DNA of 64,000 nucleotides from Echiichthys vipera. Lineage: Eukaryota > Chordata > Actinopteri > Perciformes > Trachinidae. Both the position numbers and the translations under genes were made by a program. The notes beneath the pieces were generated by a model. The model did not search any database and was not told the DNA's origin. It worked only from the letters and a program-made list of their open reading frames with translations. This document shows positions 9,961 through 21,360 of this stretch, one piece after another. Position 1 is the first letter of the stretch. Every line of letters starts with the position of its first letter. The stretch covers positions 29,766,383 through 29,830,382 of the forward strand of contig OY829648.1 in the NCBI GenBank assembly GCA_963691815.1. The letters are read 5' to 3'.

Positions 9961-11374
9961 TTGAGCACTAGTTAAAGCCCGAATGACACAAAAATAACTT
10001 AAAATAATTTGCTGACACCTTGTCCCCCCCAGTTAAAAAATCTCATCTGCGTCCCTGCAATAAAGTGGAGTTTAATGATGTTTTTCAACTGATACATGTG
10101 TTGATTAGCACATTGTTGTAAATGCTTTAAAAGTTCATATTGGTGTTTCCCTGCTTTATGCTTATGGAACTTCTGTAATTTCAAAATTTCAAAATTTCAA
10201 ACATACAGTGGGGAAACCATTACAAATGGCTCGTTACAAGCAAACAACCATCCAGCTCTACTTCTGAAATTCAAATTAGACACATTATTAATTAGTTATA
10301 GCACATATTTATAATCAACAAACGAGGAGCAGCTTACTAGTTTCCATGTTCCTAATGCATACTGGGGTAAGCATGTTCTAAATAGGATGTGTATGTGTTC
10401 ACTGTTGCCATGTTCTAAATTTAGTGAAGCAAATGCGTGCAGAAATGCAAATCCATATTTCAAATTCTTTCAATTCAAAGCAACCATGTTGACTTATTTG
10501 ACAATGGCTCTGACAGTTCCTTTCTTGTAATTAGGCCTACCATAAAATACTTCCCCAACGAAGAGATTTTGCTTTTTTAAGTCTGCTTTAATGAAATACT
10601 CACATGCCATTTGTACTATGAAAGATTTATTGATTACTGTAATAATTCCTACTCACTGGTTGTGAAGTTAGCCTCTCTATGCAAATACACTGCAAAAGAT
10701 TAGTGCCAATCAGAATGAAATTACTGTTTGTTTGACCCATCCACCACTTCGACCTCCGTATGCAGAGTATACCTACCTTACTTCTTTGCTCCTGTGATAA
10801 ATATTACAGCAACTACAAGCAAATAAGAGGAGGCTTCAGTAGTCATAATGTTAATTCCGCTCTGCCCCTTTTGCAATATATTTTTTTTCCTAGGATGGTG
10901 AAGGCATGACCTGCACTCCCCTGGGTCTGATTGGCTGAGCGTGAAATGTTGTTCATCCAAATCATTTGCTAAGGATTTTGGAGTTTTGTCTGAGCTAGTT
11001 TTGATTTTCAACTCGTCGGTAGATGTTGGACCTCCCTGACAAAAGCCCCAGATTAGTGGCTAAATGGGGTGTGGATGGGTGCTCACGTATCACTATGTGT
11101 GAAGTGTTCAAAAACATGAGCTTAGCAGCTCTCTTGTGCCTCACAGACATAAAGCTACTGGCTGGAGGAGAAGTTACTGCTGCCTAGTGCTTTGCCATGG
11201 CCCTCTGTGTTTGATACAATGCACCCTTGTGCATTGGTTTCTAAGCCATTCCCCCCCTTGTTTAAAATAGCCATGGTAGTGGAACATCTCAGCTGGGGCA
11301 TTGTCAAGTGACAAAACATCCACATATTTGTAACTTAATAGCCTACTGCACAATGACTTTTCTCCCCACATAGA
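9961..11374. other. Intronic sequence, no feature recognised
   Basis: No supported gene or repeat on either strand; the frames present are short and without family character. Confidence 0.5.
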
Positions 11375-11559
11375 AATTTTTTGAATTCAATTCAATTCAA
11401 AAACTTTATTTGTCCCCGGGGGGCAAGTCAGGGCACACAGAGCAGCAAATAACGACAGTGCAACTATACAAAGACATCGTGCATCAAACCAGTAGTTTCA
11501 CAGCTTTGAGGACAGGAGTGGAGGTAGATAGGTAGATGGCCAGCTCACGCCTCCGGTAA

Positions 11560-11758
11560 GTGTCCGGGGGGGGGGGGGGGGGGGTGTTGTCCAAGGGGTG
11601 AAGGTGTCCAGGGAAGGTGTTAGGGGTGGGAAGGGGGGGTGATGGTGATGGTGTCCAGGGAGGGTGTCTGGAGAGGGGAGGAGGAGGAGTGATGGGAGGG
11701 ATGTCCGGGGTGGAGAGGGGGGTGAGGTGTCCAGGGAGGGTGTCTGGAGTGTGTGTGT

Positions 11759-11789
<31 letters not shown>

Positions 11790-11845
11790 TGGTGTCCAGG
11801 GAGGGGGGGGGGGGGGGGGGGGGTGAAGTGTCCAGGGGAGGGTGT
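11560..11845. repeat. G-rich minisatellite in the LINE 3' UTR
   Basis: Variable copies of a unit like GTGTCCAGGGAGGGTGTCTGG separated by G runs (up to about 20 G at 11566-11583 and 11801-11822) and a (GT)9 tract near 11750-11772. On the G-rich strand this has many G4-run clusters. Confidence 0.85.
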
Positions 11846-11875
11846 CAAGAGTGGGGAGGGGGATGGTCAGAGGGG

Positions 11876-13790
11876 TCAGGAGTTGAGGAGCTGGACAGCC
11901 CTGGGGATGAAGGTTGCTCTTCTCCTCTGTGTCCTGCAGCAGGGACAGCGAAGACGGCGTCCTGAGGGGAGCCACTCAAACGCTGAGAAGAGAGCATGAG
12001 AGGGGTCCTGCATGATCCGACCAGCTAACCTGAGTGTCTGCTGCTCATGGATGGTGGACAGAGTTCTAACAGGAAGTCCAGTGATCTTAGAGCAGACCGT
12101 GGCTATGCTCTGCAGGCGGTTTCTGTTCTGGAGGCTGGTGGAGTAGAACCAGCATGTGATGGAGAACGTGATGATGCTCTCGATGAAGGAGTAGTAAAAG
12201 GTCAGGAGGATGTTCTTGCTGACTCCAAAGGAATTGAGCTTCCTAAGGAGGTATTTCCGCTGCTGACATTTCCTGAGAATCTCCTCTGTGTTGGAGGAGA
12301 ATTTCAGCAGGCTGTCGAAGATGGTGCCCAGGTACCTGTACTCCTCACGGTGTTTGCTGATGCAGCCAGATCCCACTGCTTGTTGGAGAAGGTCACCACC
12401 ATGTCTTTGGTTTTGTTGACATTCAGCTCCAGGCAGGAGCTGTCACACCACTCCTGAAACTCCTGAAGAGCTGGTCCGTGGTGAAGAGATGGGCCTGACA
12501 GCAGAGACAGGAGGACGCTGTCGTCAGCGTACTTCACCAGATGACAGTTAAGCTGTGTGGTTCTGCAGTCATCGGTGTAGAGGATGAAGAGCAGAGGTGA
12601 GAGCACACAGCCCTGAGGGGAGCCGGTTGAGGTGTGTTGGAGGTCGGAGAAGGTGCTGTTGACCAGGACTCTCTGTGAACGGTTGGTCAGGAAGTCCAGT
12701 ATCCACAGGATTATTGTTGTTCATATTTTGTATTTTATATTTTATCTTATTTTTAGTACTTCTGATTGCTCTGTACCGCTGCTACGATGACCTAATTTCC
12801 CCTTGGGGATAAATAAAGTTATCTATCTATCTATCTATCTATTAGCTGTTGGTCCAGATGAAAGAGGGCTGAGAGTTTGTCAGCCAGGATGTGGGGCTGC
12901 ATGGTGTTAAATGCAGAGGAGAAGTCTGCAAACAGGAGTCTGGCTGCGGTGTTGGGGCGCTCCAGGTGTTTGTGAACAGTGTCTATTATGAATGTTTTTG
13001 CATCATCGACGCCCCTGCCAGCTCGATAAGCGAATTGGAGCGGGTCCATCTGGGACTGTTGAGTGTTTCCATTGCTGGGGGACTATGCTGCTGTCCATGG
13101 ATCTTTGAAACAGGGTCTGAAACACGCCCCCTAGCTGCTCAGCACAGTGCTTCAGGACCCGGCCGCTGATGTTGTCTGGGCCAGGTGAGCTGTTCTCCCT
13201 TGTCTTCCTGAGGGCTTTCACCACGTCCTCTGCGCTGAAGGTGAAAGCTGCTGAGTCACTGGACTTGAGCTTGGACATTGCTTCTTCCAGCTGGGTGGTG
13301 TGTCCTGCTCAAACCTTGTGTAGAAAGAGTTAAGGTCGTTGGGGAGACATGAAGAGCTGCTGCCTGAAACCTGGATGGTTTTTGTGTTGGTGGCAGCAGT
13401 GTTCACAGCAGCCATGTTCTTGAGTCCCTGCCAGGCTGAGCGGAGGTTACCCTGCGTGAAGCACTCCTCCACTTTGTTCTTGTACTCCAGCTTGGCAGTT
13501 TTTATGGCATGCTTGACCTCTCTGTTGACCTCCTTTTTCTCCGTTTCGGAGCCAGTGAAGAAGACCCTTTTCTTCTTGTTGAGGATCTCCATGAGCTCTT
13601 TTGTGATCCAGGGTTTGTCATTGGGGTAGATAGTGACCGTTTTGGAGGGGATGATGTTGTCCACACAGAAGGAAATGTACGATGACACAGTGTCCACATG
13701 TTCATTAATGTCATCAGAGGGGGCCAGGAGGTTGTCCCAGTCAGTGGATTCAAAGCATCCTTGGAGTGTGTGGTGCTTTCGTTGGTCCAC
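11876..13790 (-). pseudogene. Linker, reverse transcriptase and C-terminal part of the Rex1-like ORF2
   Basis: Read in pieces. 13790-13218: the linker after the endonuclease (DKPWITKELMEILNKKKRVF). 13278-13003: the RT start (KTRENSSPGPDNISGRVLKH, the PGPD block). 13049-12831: MDPLQFAYRAGRGVDDA and FADFSSAFNTMQP. After the insertion, 12712-12304 gives the STGSPQGCVLSPLLF block and VKYADDSVLLSLL, the catalytic ADD box. 12376-11876 gives the C-terminal KCQQRKYLLRKLNSFGVSKN and the RRATFIPRAVQLLNS end. About 40 codons between HSTV and MDPLQF are deleted, removing RT blocks 1-2. Inactive. Confidence 0.85.
12713..12842 (+). mobile_element. 5'-truncated LINE 3' tail inserted in the RT of the Rex1-like element
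   Basis: A 130-bp plus-strand block (CCCCTTGGGGATAAATAAAG, then TATC repeats at about 12820-12842) interrupts the minus-strand RT reading between the codons for DQQL and WILDF. Its end resembles the host element's own tail (CCCC-GGGG-A-AAATAAAG) but with a different terminal microsatellite, so it comes from a related family. Confidence 0.8.
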
Positions 13791-14827
13791 TGCTTGATGT
13801 TCTTGACAGCTTTCTTCACCCTTCTCATGACAGAGATGTAAGCCGGAGCAAGCAGGATGGCATGGTGATCAGCAGAGCCCAGAGGGGGGAGGGCGACAGA
13901 TCTGTATGCGTCGGGTACTGAACCATAGCACTTGTCCAGTGTCTTCTCCTGGCGTGTGTGGCATGTGATATACTGTTGATAACCTTTTAATGATTTGTCC
14001 AGGGAGCAGTGGTTGAAATCACCCAAGATGAATTTGGGAGAGTCCGGTGAAATGTGGTCCAGTTTGTTTAAAGAGTCTGTGATGTGTTCAGTGGCTGTGA
14101 CTGCGTTGGCTCTGGGGTGGATGTAAACCAGGATGACAAAGAGCTGGGGAAACTCTCTGGGTAGGTAGAAAGGGCGAAGGGAGACAGCCAGAAGCTCAAT
14201 GTCCGGGGTGCACAGTTTCTCCCTCACGACGATCGTTGAGCACCAGCGTGTGTTTACATACAGACACACGCCGCCGCCATGTTGTTTACCGGTGAGCTCA
14301 CTGTCTCGATCAAGTCTTAGAGGGGGGCCGAAGCCATCAACGTGCAGGGCATTGTCATCGTCGTTCTTATTTAACCACGTCTCAGTGAAAGCAAGAACAG
14401 AGGCAGTACTGTACTCGTGCATGTGGTTAACGTTAGCTTGTAGCTCGTCCGTTTTATTCCGCAGGGATCTAACATTAGCTAGGACGATAGATGGAAGCGG
14501 CCGTTGTTTACAAGTCTCCCGTTTGAGCCTGGCCCTGATTCCGCTCTTTCTCTTCCCCCTTCTGGTTACCTTATTATTCTTGTGTGTGGACTTGTCATGG
14601 CTGGTTGAGTTACTCCGCAGTAATTCCTTCGGTAGCGAGTCTACGGCGAAGGCGTGTAGAGGATGGAGTCGGGTCTCTCTGGAGTACGTGTTCCGCTGGT
14701 CGTTGTTTCTGCTCGCCGTCACAAACTCCAGGAGAAACCACACTTGAAGAATGGCCATGAAAAACACGGGTATATCCATGCCGAGTGGAGGATTAAAGTG
14801 CCGGGCGAAATAGGAAAAGAAAAACAA
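13791..14827 (-). pseudogene. AP-endonuclease half of the Rex1-like ORF2
   Basis: An open minus-strand frame starts at ATG 14827 with a hydrophobic stretch (FFMAILQVWFLLEF) and a basic region, then an exonuclease-endonuclease-phosphatase domain: LPSIVLANVRSLRNKTDEL (N of block I), LAFTETWLN (catalytic E), GGGVCLYVN, ILGDFNH (D-x-N) and GSADHHAILL (the SDH-type block, D-H kept). In intact elements it nicks the target site. The frame is lost near 13785, in the segment after the endonuclease; from there the true frame is that of the RT part. Confidence 0.85.
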
Positions 14828-15112
14828 GGAGAATAACTTCTGTGTTGTCCGGCAGTCACAGGGTTAACAGGAAGGTAAACAAAGAGAGCGTCACGAGGGG
14901 ACAGGCAGGAAAAAAAAAATCTGCTACGTCTATGTAAAGTAGTTAAAAAAGTTAGAAAACACACTCGGCGTGTGTGGCATGCAAAGGGTAAACTAAAAAG
15001 TAACAAATATATACATAAAACAAGTAGAAAAACATAATAAATGCTAAATAACGATAAAAGTTGCTCTGTGCCGGTCGACCACACGAACAGCGACCCGGAA
15101 CCGGAAGTTTTT

Positions 15113-15340
15113 ACAACATAATTAGACCTATTTAAGGCCTGGTCCATTCTAGTCTGTATGGTTGGGTCAAATCTCCATGACAACACTGAGAAGGGTGACT
15201 TTCTTTGTACCAGGCTAGTTTTTATTTTATTGGAGGTTTATTTATAGTTTTTATTCACCTCGGAGGTATACGTCAGCCAAATGGACGTATCTTCCCGTCA
15301 CATACATGCCCTTTTTTGGTAAGAGGAAATGAAGTTGAGA
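15113..15340 (+). repeat. Dispersed repeat, copy 1 (shared with about 61465-61760)
   Basis: ATTAGACCTATTTAAGGCCT through TCTCCATGACAACACTGAG, GTACCAGGCTAG, GTATACGTCAGCCA and GCCCTTTTTTGGTAAGAGGA recurs at 61465-61745 in the same order and orientation with a roughly 70-bp difference in the middle. Non-coding; family not identified, but it reads like a common perciform repeat. Confidence 0.75.
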
Positions 15341-17572
15341 GAACAGACCCTGCTGGGTATGCTACGATACCATTTTTTATACAGTTTATGGTCCGCTCAC
15401 ATTCAGCCAATCAGAGGCAGAGTAGGGCAGGTCATGCCTTTGTCATCCTAGGAAAAAAATACCCCCCCCCTCCTTTTTTAAGTGACTGGGTTTTTATATT
15501 GTGTTCTCCACCACCATCATAAAAATGCCAACAGGACTCAACTCATCTCAAATAACTTATTTTTGGTTTTCCACATTTTAACGGAGAAATCATAAATAAA
15601 GCTGACTAAACCAAAAACACGAACGAACTTCAAGTTCCAGCAGTAATATAATCAAAAAAGGGGGAGAAATTAACAACTCCGACAACCAAGATTACAGGTT
15701 TCCCTGATGTTAGCATGTGGCTAGCTAAGTGTAGCAATGTAAGAGTTGAGCCGAACCACACAGTGGAAACACGGCATTTGAAAGAATGCTGCCCATCCCT
15801 CCTGTAGAGTTCAGACACTTTGAGAATATCAATAAGACCAAGAATACATTACAAGGAGCACTGAAGCTGTTCTGGATGCTAATAGTGGCACTACCATTCA
15901 CCCTGACACATTTTTTCCCTTTCATTTGTCACCCATCTAGTTAAGTTTTTTTTTTTTACATTGTGAAGTCTCAATACTGGGCTTCATTAAATTGGCTACC
16001 TTCACCCCTATCTCTACCCTTTGATCAATCCAATTATAAAGCAAAAATGTGCTTTTCTTGGCTTTGCCACAATGATATAGCTAATTAAAAATTTACATCA
16101 TACGGTTTTAAGTCACATCCAGGTGTAAGAAATAATTCATGCTAATGGACACACACATTTACTTTGATTTCCTCAGTGTTGTAGTAATAACCAGCCATAA
16201 CAATAGCCTGTTCTACCTTTGTTTGGGACTGCAGTTGAGCACCTAAGGCAGCCCTGCTTCTGAGCACTATCAATACAGTAAATTAATGGAGATTTATGTC
16301 AGATCACACTTGACCAAAGGCAGTTTTAAAAGAAAGGAGAATAGAGATTTAAAAGTTGAACAACGTTTTTTTTTTTTTTTTGGGGGGGGGGGGGGGGGGT
16401 GTCAATTAGCTCTGGTTGTTTGAGCTGAGTCCCCTCCATGATTACTAGTCATGAATACTGCAGTGCTCCACACCGGCTGTGAAGAATCCATTAAATGTCA
16501 CTGGTCCTCTGCCGCAGGGGGCTGCTAAAACACCAGACCCGACACACACAGCATTTCTACTCATACACCCACACACACACACACAGCCACTTCCCACCCT
16601 CCTAAATATTCTCAAACTAATCTTTAAATAGACCCAAAACAATACTTGCTTCACCACCCACTTATGTGTAGCCTGCACATGAAGCCCTGTACCATCGCTT
16701 CTTAGCCATATCCACACGCAGGACTGAACTGGCACTGGATCACGATGAAACCCACTAACGTTCTACTCACACACAACACTAAAAACAGGAAACATGAACA
16801 CTTTTTTTTTTTGACTTCACTCTGGTTTCTTGACAATTAGCTTCTCTTATGACAGCCTCTACCAGTGAAACACATTTGTTGTATTTTGTTGGACCACACA
16901 TGGTAGAGAGTCAAAGTTTCACTCCTTCTCCTGGTGAGCCTCTGTTCCATGAACTTCTTTAGCGCAATAGGTTTTCTCACAGAGGGTTGTATAATAGGAC
17001 TTTCCACATCGCAGGGTTTTTTAAAAGCCTTATTCTTAGCTGAATGTATATCTTGCAGTATAAAATGTGAGCACCCTGACATTTAAATGTCATTTAATAT
17101 GTTAGACTCTAATACCCATGAGCCTCTGTCACATTGTTTATGGAGAAGCTAATCAGAGGCACACATCAAAGCAAATTCAAAACGCTTTTTTTTATTGCAG
17201 TTGGAAACTAAACACTGTGCCTCAGATACTAAATTCACTTGAATCAATCTCAAAACTGCTCGTCACAGACTTGACCCCTTTCCCACTACACAGAAAAAAC
17301 CCGAACACCCACTAACATCTGGCATTTGTCTTTAGTCTCATAGTGATAGTGATCATTCTCTGTGGCTCCGTTACTATGACCACCGAGGAAAGATATTTCT
17401 CTGAAATGCTTTTTATAGTGGTGGCTTTCAGAATCAGTGGCTGATCCCACCGTTTCTCACACTCCTTTGTATTGTGTCTTGGATCAAATTATAAAGTTTT
17501 AAAATCTACCCTGCAACCACTGCCATTAACCAACCCCCACGGAATCCTAACACACACAGGAATAATTTATCA

Positions 17573-17574
<2 letters not shown>
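15341..17574. other. Intronic sequence with homopolymers
   Basis: No gene seen. Contains a T17-G19 compound homopolymer (16363-16400) and a short CA run near 16562-16585. Confidence 0.5.
16363..16400. repeat. Poly(T)-poly(G) compound homopolymer
   Basis: An uninterrupted T run is followed directly by an uninterrupted G run of about 19. Confidence 0.9.

Positions 17575-17667
<93 letters not shown>
17575..17667. repeat. (CA)n microsatellite
   Basis: About 46 uninterrupted CA dinucleotides. Confidence 0.95.
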
Positions 17668-17679
17668 CACACACCTAAA

Positions 17680-18685
17680 CATTTATTTCACTGTCCTTTT
17701 CCTCCTCTTCTTCTTTCTGTCCATCTGGTGACTGTCTGTATTTTTAACCAGCACAGATAAAATCTCTCTCCCACCTGTTCTCTGCTTGAACAATGTTGAG
17801 AGTATCTACAGGTCTCACATAGTCAGATTTATAACTTTGAGACGTTTATAATGCCACCTGGAATTAAATTTAACACCAATTTAATAACCACAATAAAGGG
17901 CCCAAAATCTGTCACAAGCAGCCTCTTTTTGATCACACACAGCTGATGAAAATAGTAAAACTAAATGAAAGCATAAGGAAAATGACACTTGGAGATGAAG
18001 TGTAGGGACATGATGTCCAATTGTGTATTATAAAGCAGCTGCAATTAAAATAAAACCTGTTCCCTATAGCGACGTCATTTCACACATGGCCAAAAATGAG
18101 ATGCAGCATTACTCTGGTCCGTTTCAAACCTTCTGGTACAACACAGCTCAAGAGATTTTCCTCATTTTTTAACTCTAGGAACTCTAAGAACTAAATATTA
18201 TCAAATGTAAAGAAAGAATTTTCCTTGCCTTAAAATGAAAATTAAAAATAAAATAAAAAAAATAAAAACATAAATCAAAGAGTATATTTATATAATGATT
18301 TTGGAATTTTTAAATCAGTCGAACAGTCCTAAAGAAAGGAGAGTAAGGCACAGAGATCATCTTCCTAAAGCAGATCCTCTAACTTTATCCGTCACCATCA
18401 TCCTCAGCTCAAATTTTAAATTATTTTGTTTAGGACCAAATACCTGAAAATATCAGCTATAGTTTGTGTGTCCCTGCACACTTTCAGACTGCAAAAGAAG
18501 ATGATTTGAAGTGGAGGACACCCCTTAGAAATGTACTTCATGACCACCAACACTCTGAAAACATGTATTATTTTCCTGTAACTCAACCTCAATTAAATGT
18601 ATGCAAATTGCACCTGGCACCTGGTGACAATTGACTATATTGTCGGACACACCCTATTTGTCTGCAGCTCTCCTGGTTATTTTGT
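17680..18685. other. Intronic sequence, no feature recognised
   Basis: AT-rich DNA with an A-rich block near 18230-18270 (AAAATAAAA repeats). Confidence 0.5.
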
Positions 18686-18792
18686 AAGATGGGAAGCTGC
18701 TCTAAGGAGACTGAAACCCTGAGACAGCAGGTTGTCCAGATGAAGGCCAAAGAGATGACCCTCTAAGCCATCAGAGAGAGGTTAGGCGTTCA

Positions 18793-18829
18793 CAGTCTGT
18801 GATTTCAAGAAGATTGAAATCACAGACTG
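18793..18829. repeat. Perfect 15-bp inverted repeat with 7-nt loop
   Basis: CAGTCTGTGATTTCA, loop AGAAGAT, then its exact reverse complement. Lies at the junction between the Tc1 transposase start and the SINE-like head. Confidence 0.9.
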
Positions 18830-18905
18830 GGGGTGGCTGAGTGGTAAGAGCAGTCGCCCCATATAAAGAGGCTGGTCCTCGAGGCAGTCTGTCCTGTATA
18901 ATAAA
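18830..18905 (+). mobile_element. tRNA-like SINE head fragment
   Basis: GGGTGGCTGAGTGGTAAGAG looks like a pol III A box region, and GGTCCTCGAGGCA 45 bases on like a decayed B box. The phrase with CGCCCCATATAAAGAGGCT is common at the start of fish tRNA-derived SINEs. No tail is recognised. Confidence 0.5.
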
Positions 18906-19399
18906 GGCTCAAAAAATGCCCCAAAAAAAACCTCTCAATGGGGAATCGGTTCAACACTGCAGCTGGGGTTGCCTGGAGAACCCAAAGTGTGTTAAGAAGT
19001 CAGTTTAATTTGGAAAAGTAAGTGTCATGGTTTTGGGGATACAGCAGTAGTTGGGCCTCTTGTACAGCTACCAGAGCAGTGTGAGAAACTAGTGATGTCC
19101 TGTGGGCGCAGATGTGCTGAAGTCATTCAAAGCTGTGGCCTCTACACTTCCTGTTCATTTTTGAATTCGATAGAAGAAAACTTTGTTGAACTCTTCTCTT
19201 CTGAAACAATGGTTACTGTTTTCTCATTTCGATCACTGCTTTTTTCACATAATAAAGGTTTATATTGAAATGCCTTGGTTATTTAAAAAAAACATGCTAG
19301 TACAGCAGTTCAGATTCTGAACTATAAAAATGAAAAACATTTCAGAACAAATCAAGTATTTATAATTTGTTCTCTAATTTAGATCTCCAGTGTATCTGA

Positions 19400-20240
19400 T
19401 TCGTCGACAGACTCAACCCAATGCATCATTGGACTTCCTGCCCTCCGTTGGCTTCAGCCCTCAGCTAACGACAACCAGTCCTTTCAACACGAATTAAAAG
19501 GAAAAAAATACCCACAGAAGGTATTCATTGTTGGTTTTAATCAGTTTTATATATTGTCTAAAAACACTGCTGCTCAAGGCTGGATAAAAAAGATTCTTTA
19601 AGGTGCACAACTGTACCAGAGCCCTTATGAAAAGCTGCAATGGTAACAGCAGAGGGAATATAAAGAAAAACATGTTTCATGCTTCTTGTGGTCCCCACTA
19701 ATGTCTGGTTGTTTCATACTGATTGCGGTCAAAGCAGCTCCAAGAACGGACCTATATGCACTTCACTGCTCTTATGCACTTCAGGGTCCTGAAGAAAGCC
19801 AATCATTGCAACTCAGTCCATTAAAACGACCCGTCCGTATTGCCACACAATCTTGGACGTGCTCAGTATTCCAGGCCGCAATTGCCTGATATTGCCAGTC
19901 ATACTGCGCCAACTGCAAGAACGATTAAACACTCAACACTGTAATGTTACAGAGATAGTCTGAAAATAGTAAATAGAGTACTTTGATTTTGTACAACATT
20001 GCTGATAACAAAAAACACATCAACTGATGAAAAAAAAAATCCAAAGTGTGGGACATTGAGGGAGGGAGACAAAAAGAGGACGGAAAGGCGCAGACATAAA
20101 TTGAGAGGGTATTTACACAATATTATCATATGTGTATTATTAACACTATAAATATTTCATTTATAAATACCATGGTTACCTTCAGTACTGGTACATCACG
20201 TGCCTACTGTATTATATTATATTGATGATTAATGGGGTAA
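19400..20240. other. Intronic sequence, no feature recognised
   Basis: Nothing supported on either strand. Confidence 0.5.
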
Positions 20241-20400
20241 TTCTTCTTGGTCCTATATGTTTTGGCTGGATGAGGAGACATTTTAGCCTTGATGAAATGA
20301 GACTCATTTGTAGCACCGTTCTTCATCTCACCACTAATGTGCAAAGTTGCCACAAATGTTTATCTTTTATGCCAATAAACTGCCTTTGAATTGAATTGAT
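20241..20400 (+). mobile_element. 5'-truncated LINE 3' tail
   Basis: Ends AATAAACTGCCTTTGAATTG with ATTGA repeats at 20386-20400, the AATAAA plus pentamer-tail form of fish LINEs. The upstream part is non-coding. Left border is a guess. Confidence 0.45.
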
Positions 20401-21314
20401 GGAGGGGAGAAAGTGGGGGCAGACAGAGGGGTAACAGACAGAGGCTACAGGCAGGTGAAATAATCAGTCATCTATCTCTCTCTTGGGTCATAATCTGTCC
20501 ATTAGTCTCAGACGTCGAAGCCTAACCACTCAATCTGGGCCTTAATGGGACGGTGCTTACATGCTTAGACAGAGCCAGTGAACCTGTGCCACTGAACAAT
20601 TGCCTCACCGGTACAATGAATGAGAATTGAAGTTAAAATTACACTACATGTGATGGAGGGCATCTCGCCATCTCTTTCGATCTCTGGTCTTACTTTGTAA
20701 AATACTGTATGGCATATAGGCATATAGATTTATTTTTTAATCTCAAGCATGAAGAATTCATTCTTCACAGTGTGTATTTTCTCATTGTAAATGCACAACT
20801 AATACAGCACAGAGCAATTCAAACACTGTATTGATTATCTATTCTTAAATCTTACTCTGACAACTCCTGTATAACAAAAGTAACATCACATTCAGTTAAT
20901 TCTGAGTTAACAGGCAAGGAGAACATGCAGACTAAATGTATCAAACCCTGTGTTGTGAATCCTCTTTCAAAGGTCATATTAATATTCAAGGACAGAGTCT
21001 TTGTTTGCCCTGAGACTGTGTCTGAATAAGCTGCTTTTGAGAGGTTATACAGCATGCTAACGGCTGAATATTTGGCAGTGTAAATTTATACAGGTTTCAA
21101 TTCAGACCTTGACTAAAGTGCTGTGTTCTTTTTACTATGCAAGTTGCAGTCTTTGGATGTTAAATATGTAAATAACTTTATGTAGCTCAGACACAGAAGC
21201 TTTCATGAATTGAACATTTTCCTGCATTGGCCAATCTTTGCCTAGCTTAAAACTGATTTTAACGTCATTCCACTAACCTACGGTACATCATACCCTGCTG
21301 GCACTAGCCAAGGT
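20401..21314. other. Intronic sequence, no feature recognised
   Basis: Nothing supported on either strand. Confidence 0.5.
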
Positions 21315-21322
21315 GGTGCCCC

Positions 21323-21360
21323 TAGTGATGTCCAAATGAAGCTTCATTTGGACATCACTA
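21323..21360. mobile_element. 38-bp hAT-type element made only of its two terminal inverted repeats
   Basis: A perfect palindrome: TAGTGATGTCCAAATGAAG joined directly to its reverse complement. It is flanked by a perfect 8-bp direct repeat GGTGCCCC (21315-21322 and 21361-21368). The terminus is the same as in the about 197-bp MITEs at 23495 and 25595. The 8-bp duplication and TAG start fit the hAT superfamily. Confidence 0.85.

Larger units (their letters stand above)
11375..15112 (-). mobile_element. Rex1-like non-LTR retrotransposon, near full length but broken
   Basis: Minus-strand element: 5' region near 15112 (GC-rich, CCGGTTCCGGG-type start), an ORF start at 14827, AP endonuclease, RT, stop at 11876-11878, 3' UTR with a G-rich VNTR, and a tail AATAAAG followed by TTGAA repeats (plus strand 11377-11398 reads AATTCAATTCAATTCAAAAA). 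The RT keeps FADFSSAFNTM, LIKE the FSSAFNT block of Rex1/CR1-type elements. Defects: frameshifts near 13785 and 13250, an internal deletion near 13050, and a foreign 130-bp insertion at 12713-12842. It abuts an unrelated repeat at 15113. Confidence 0.8.
18688..19395 (+). mobile_element. Internally deleted Tc1-like transposon
   Basis: 18688-18790 encodes a transposase start (MGSCSKETETLRQQVVQMKA then a helix-turn-helix-like IRERLGV). The catalytic middle is missing. 18960-19110 and 19080-19395 match the same positions of the longer copy at 33430-34595 (e.g. GTGTGAGAAACTAGTGATGT, CGCAGATGTGCTGAAGTCAT, AATAAAGGTTT, GCCTTGGTTATTTAA). The element has lost both D residues of the DDE triad and carries a hairpin and a SINE head in the gap. 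Confidence 0.75.

Noticed and set aside
11484..11999. Proline/histidine-rich and glycine-rich open frames on both strands
   Set aside because: Translation of the G-rich minisatellite and the GT tract; no codon structure outside the repeat.
13339..14747. Plus-strand frames opposite the Rex1-like ORF2 (e.g. 14199-14747, 182 codons)
   Set aside because: Antisense shadows of the LINE reading.
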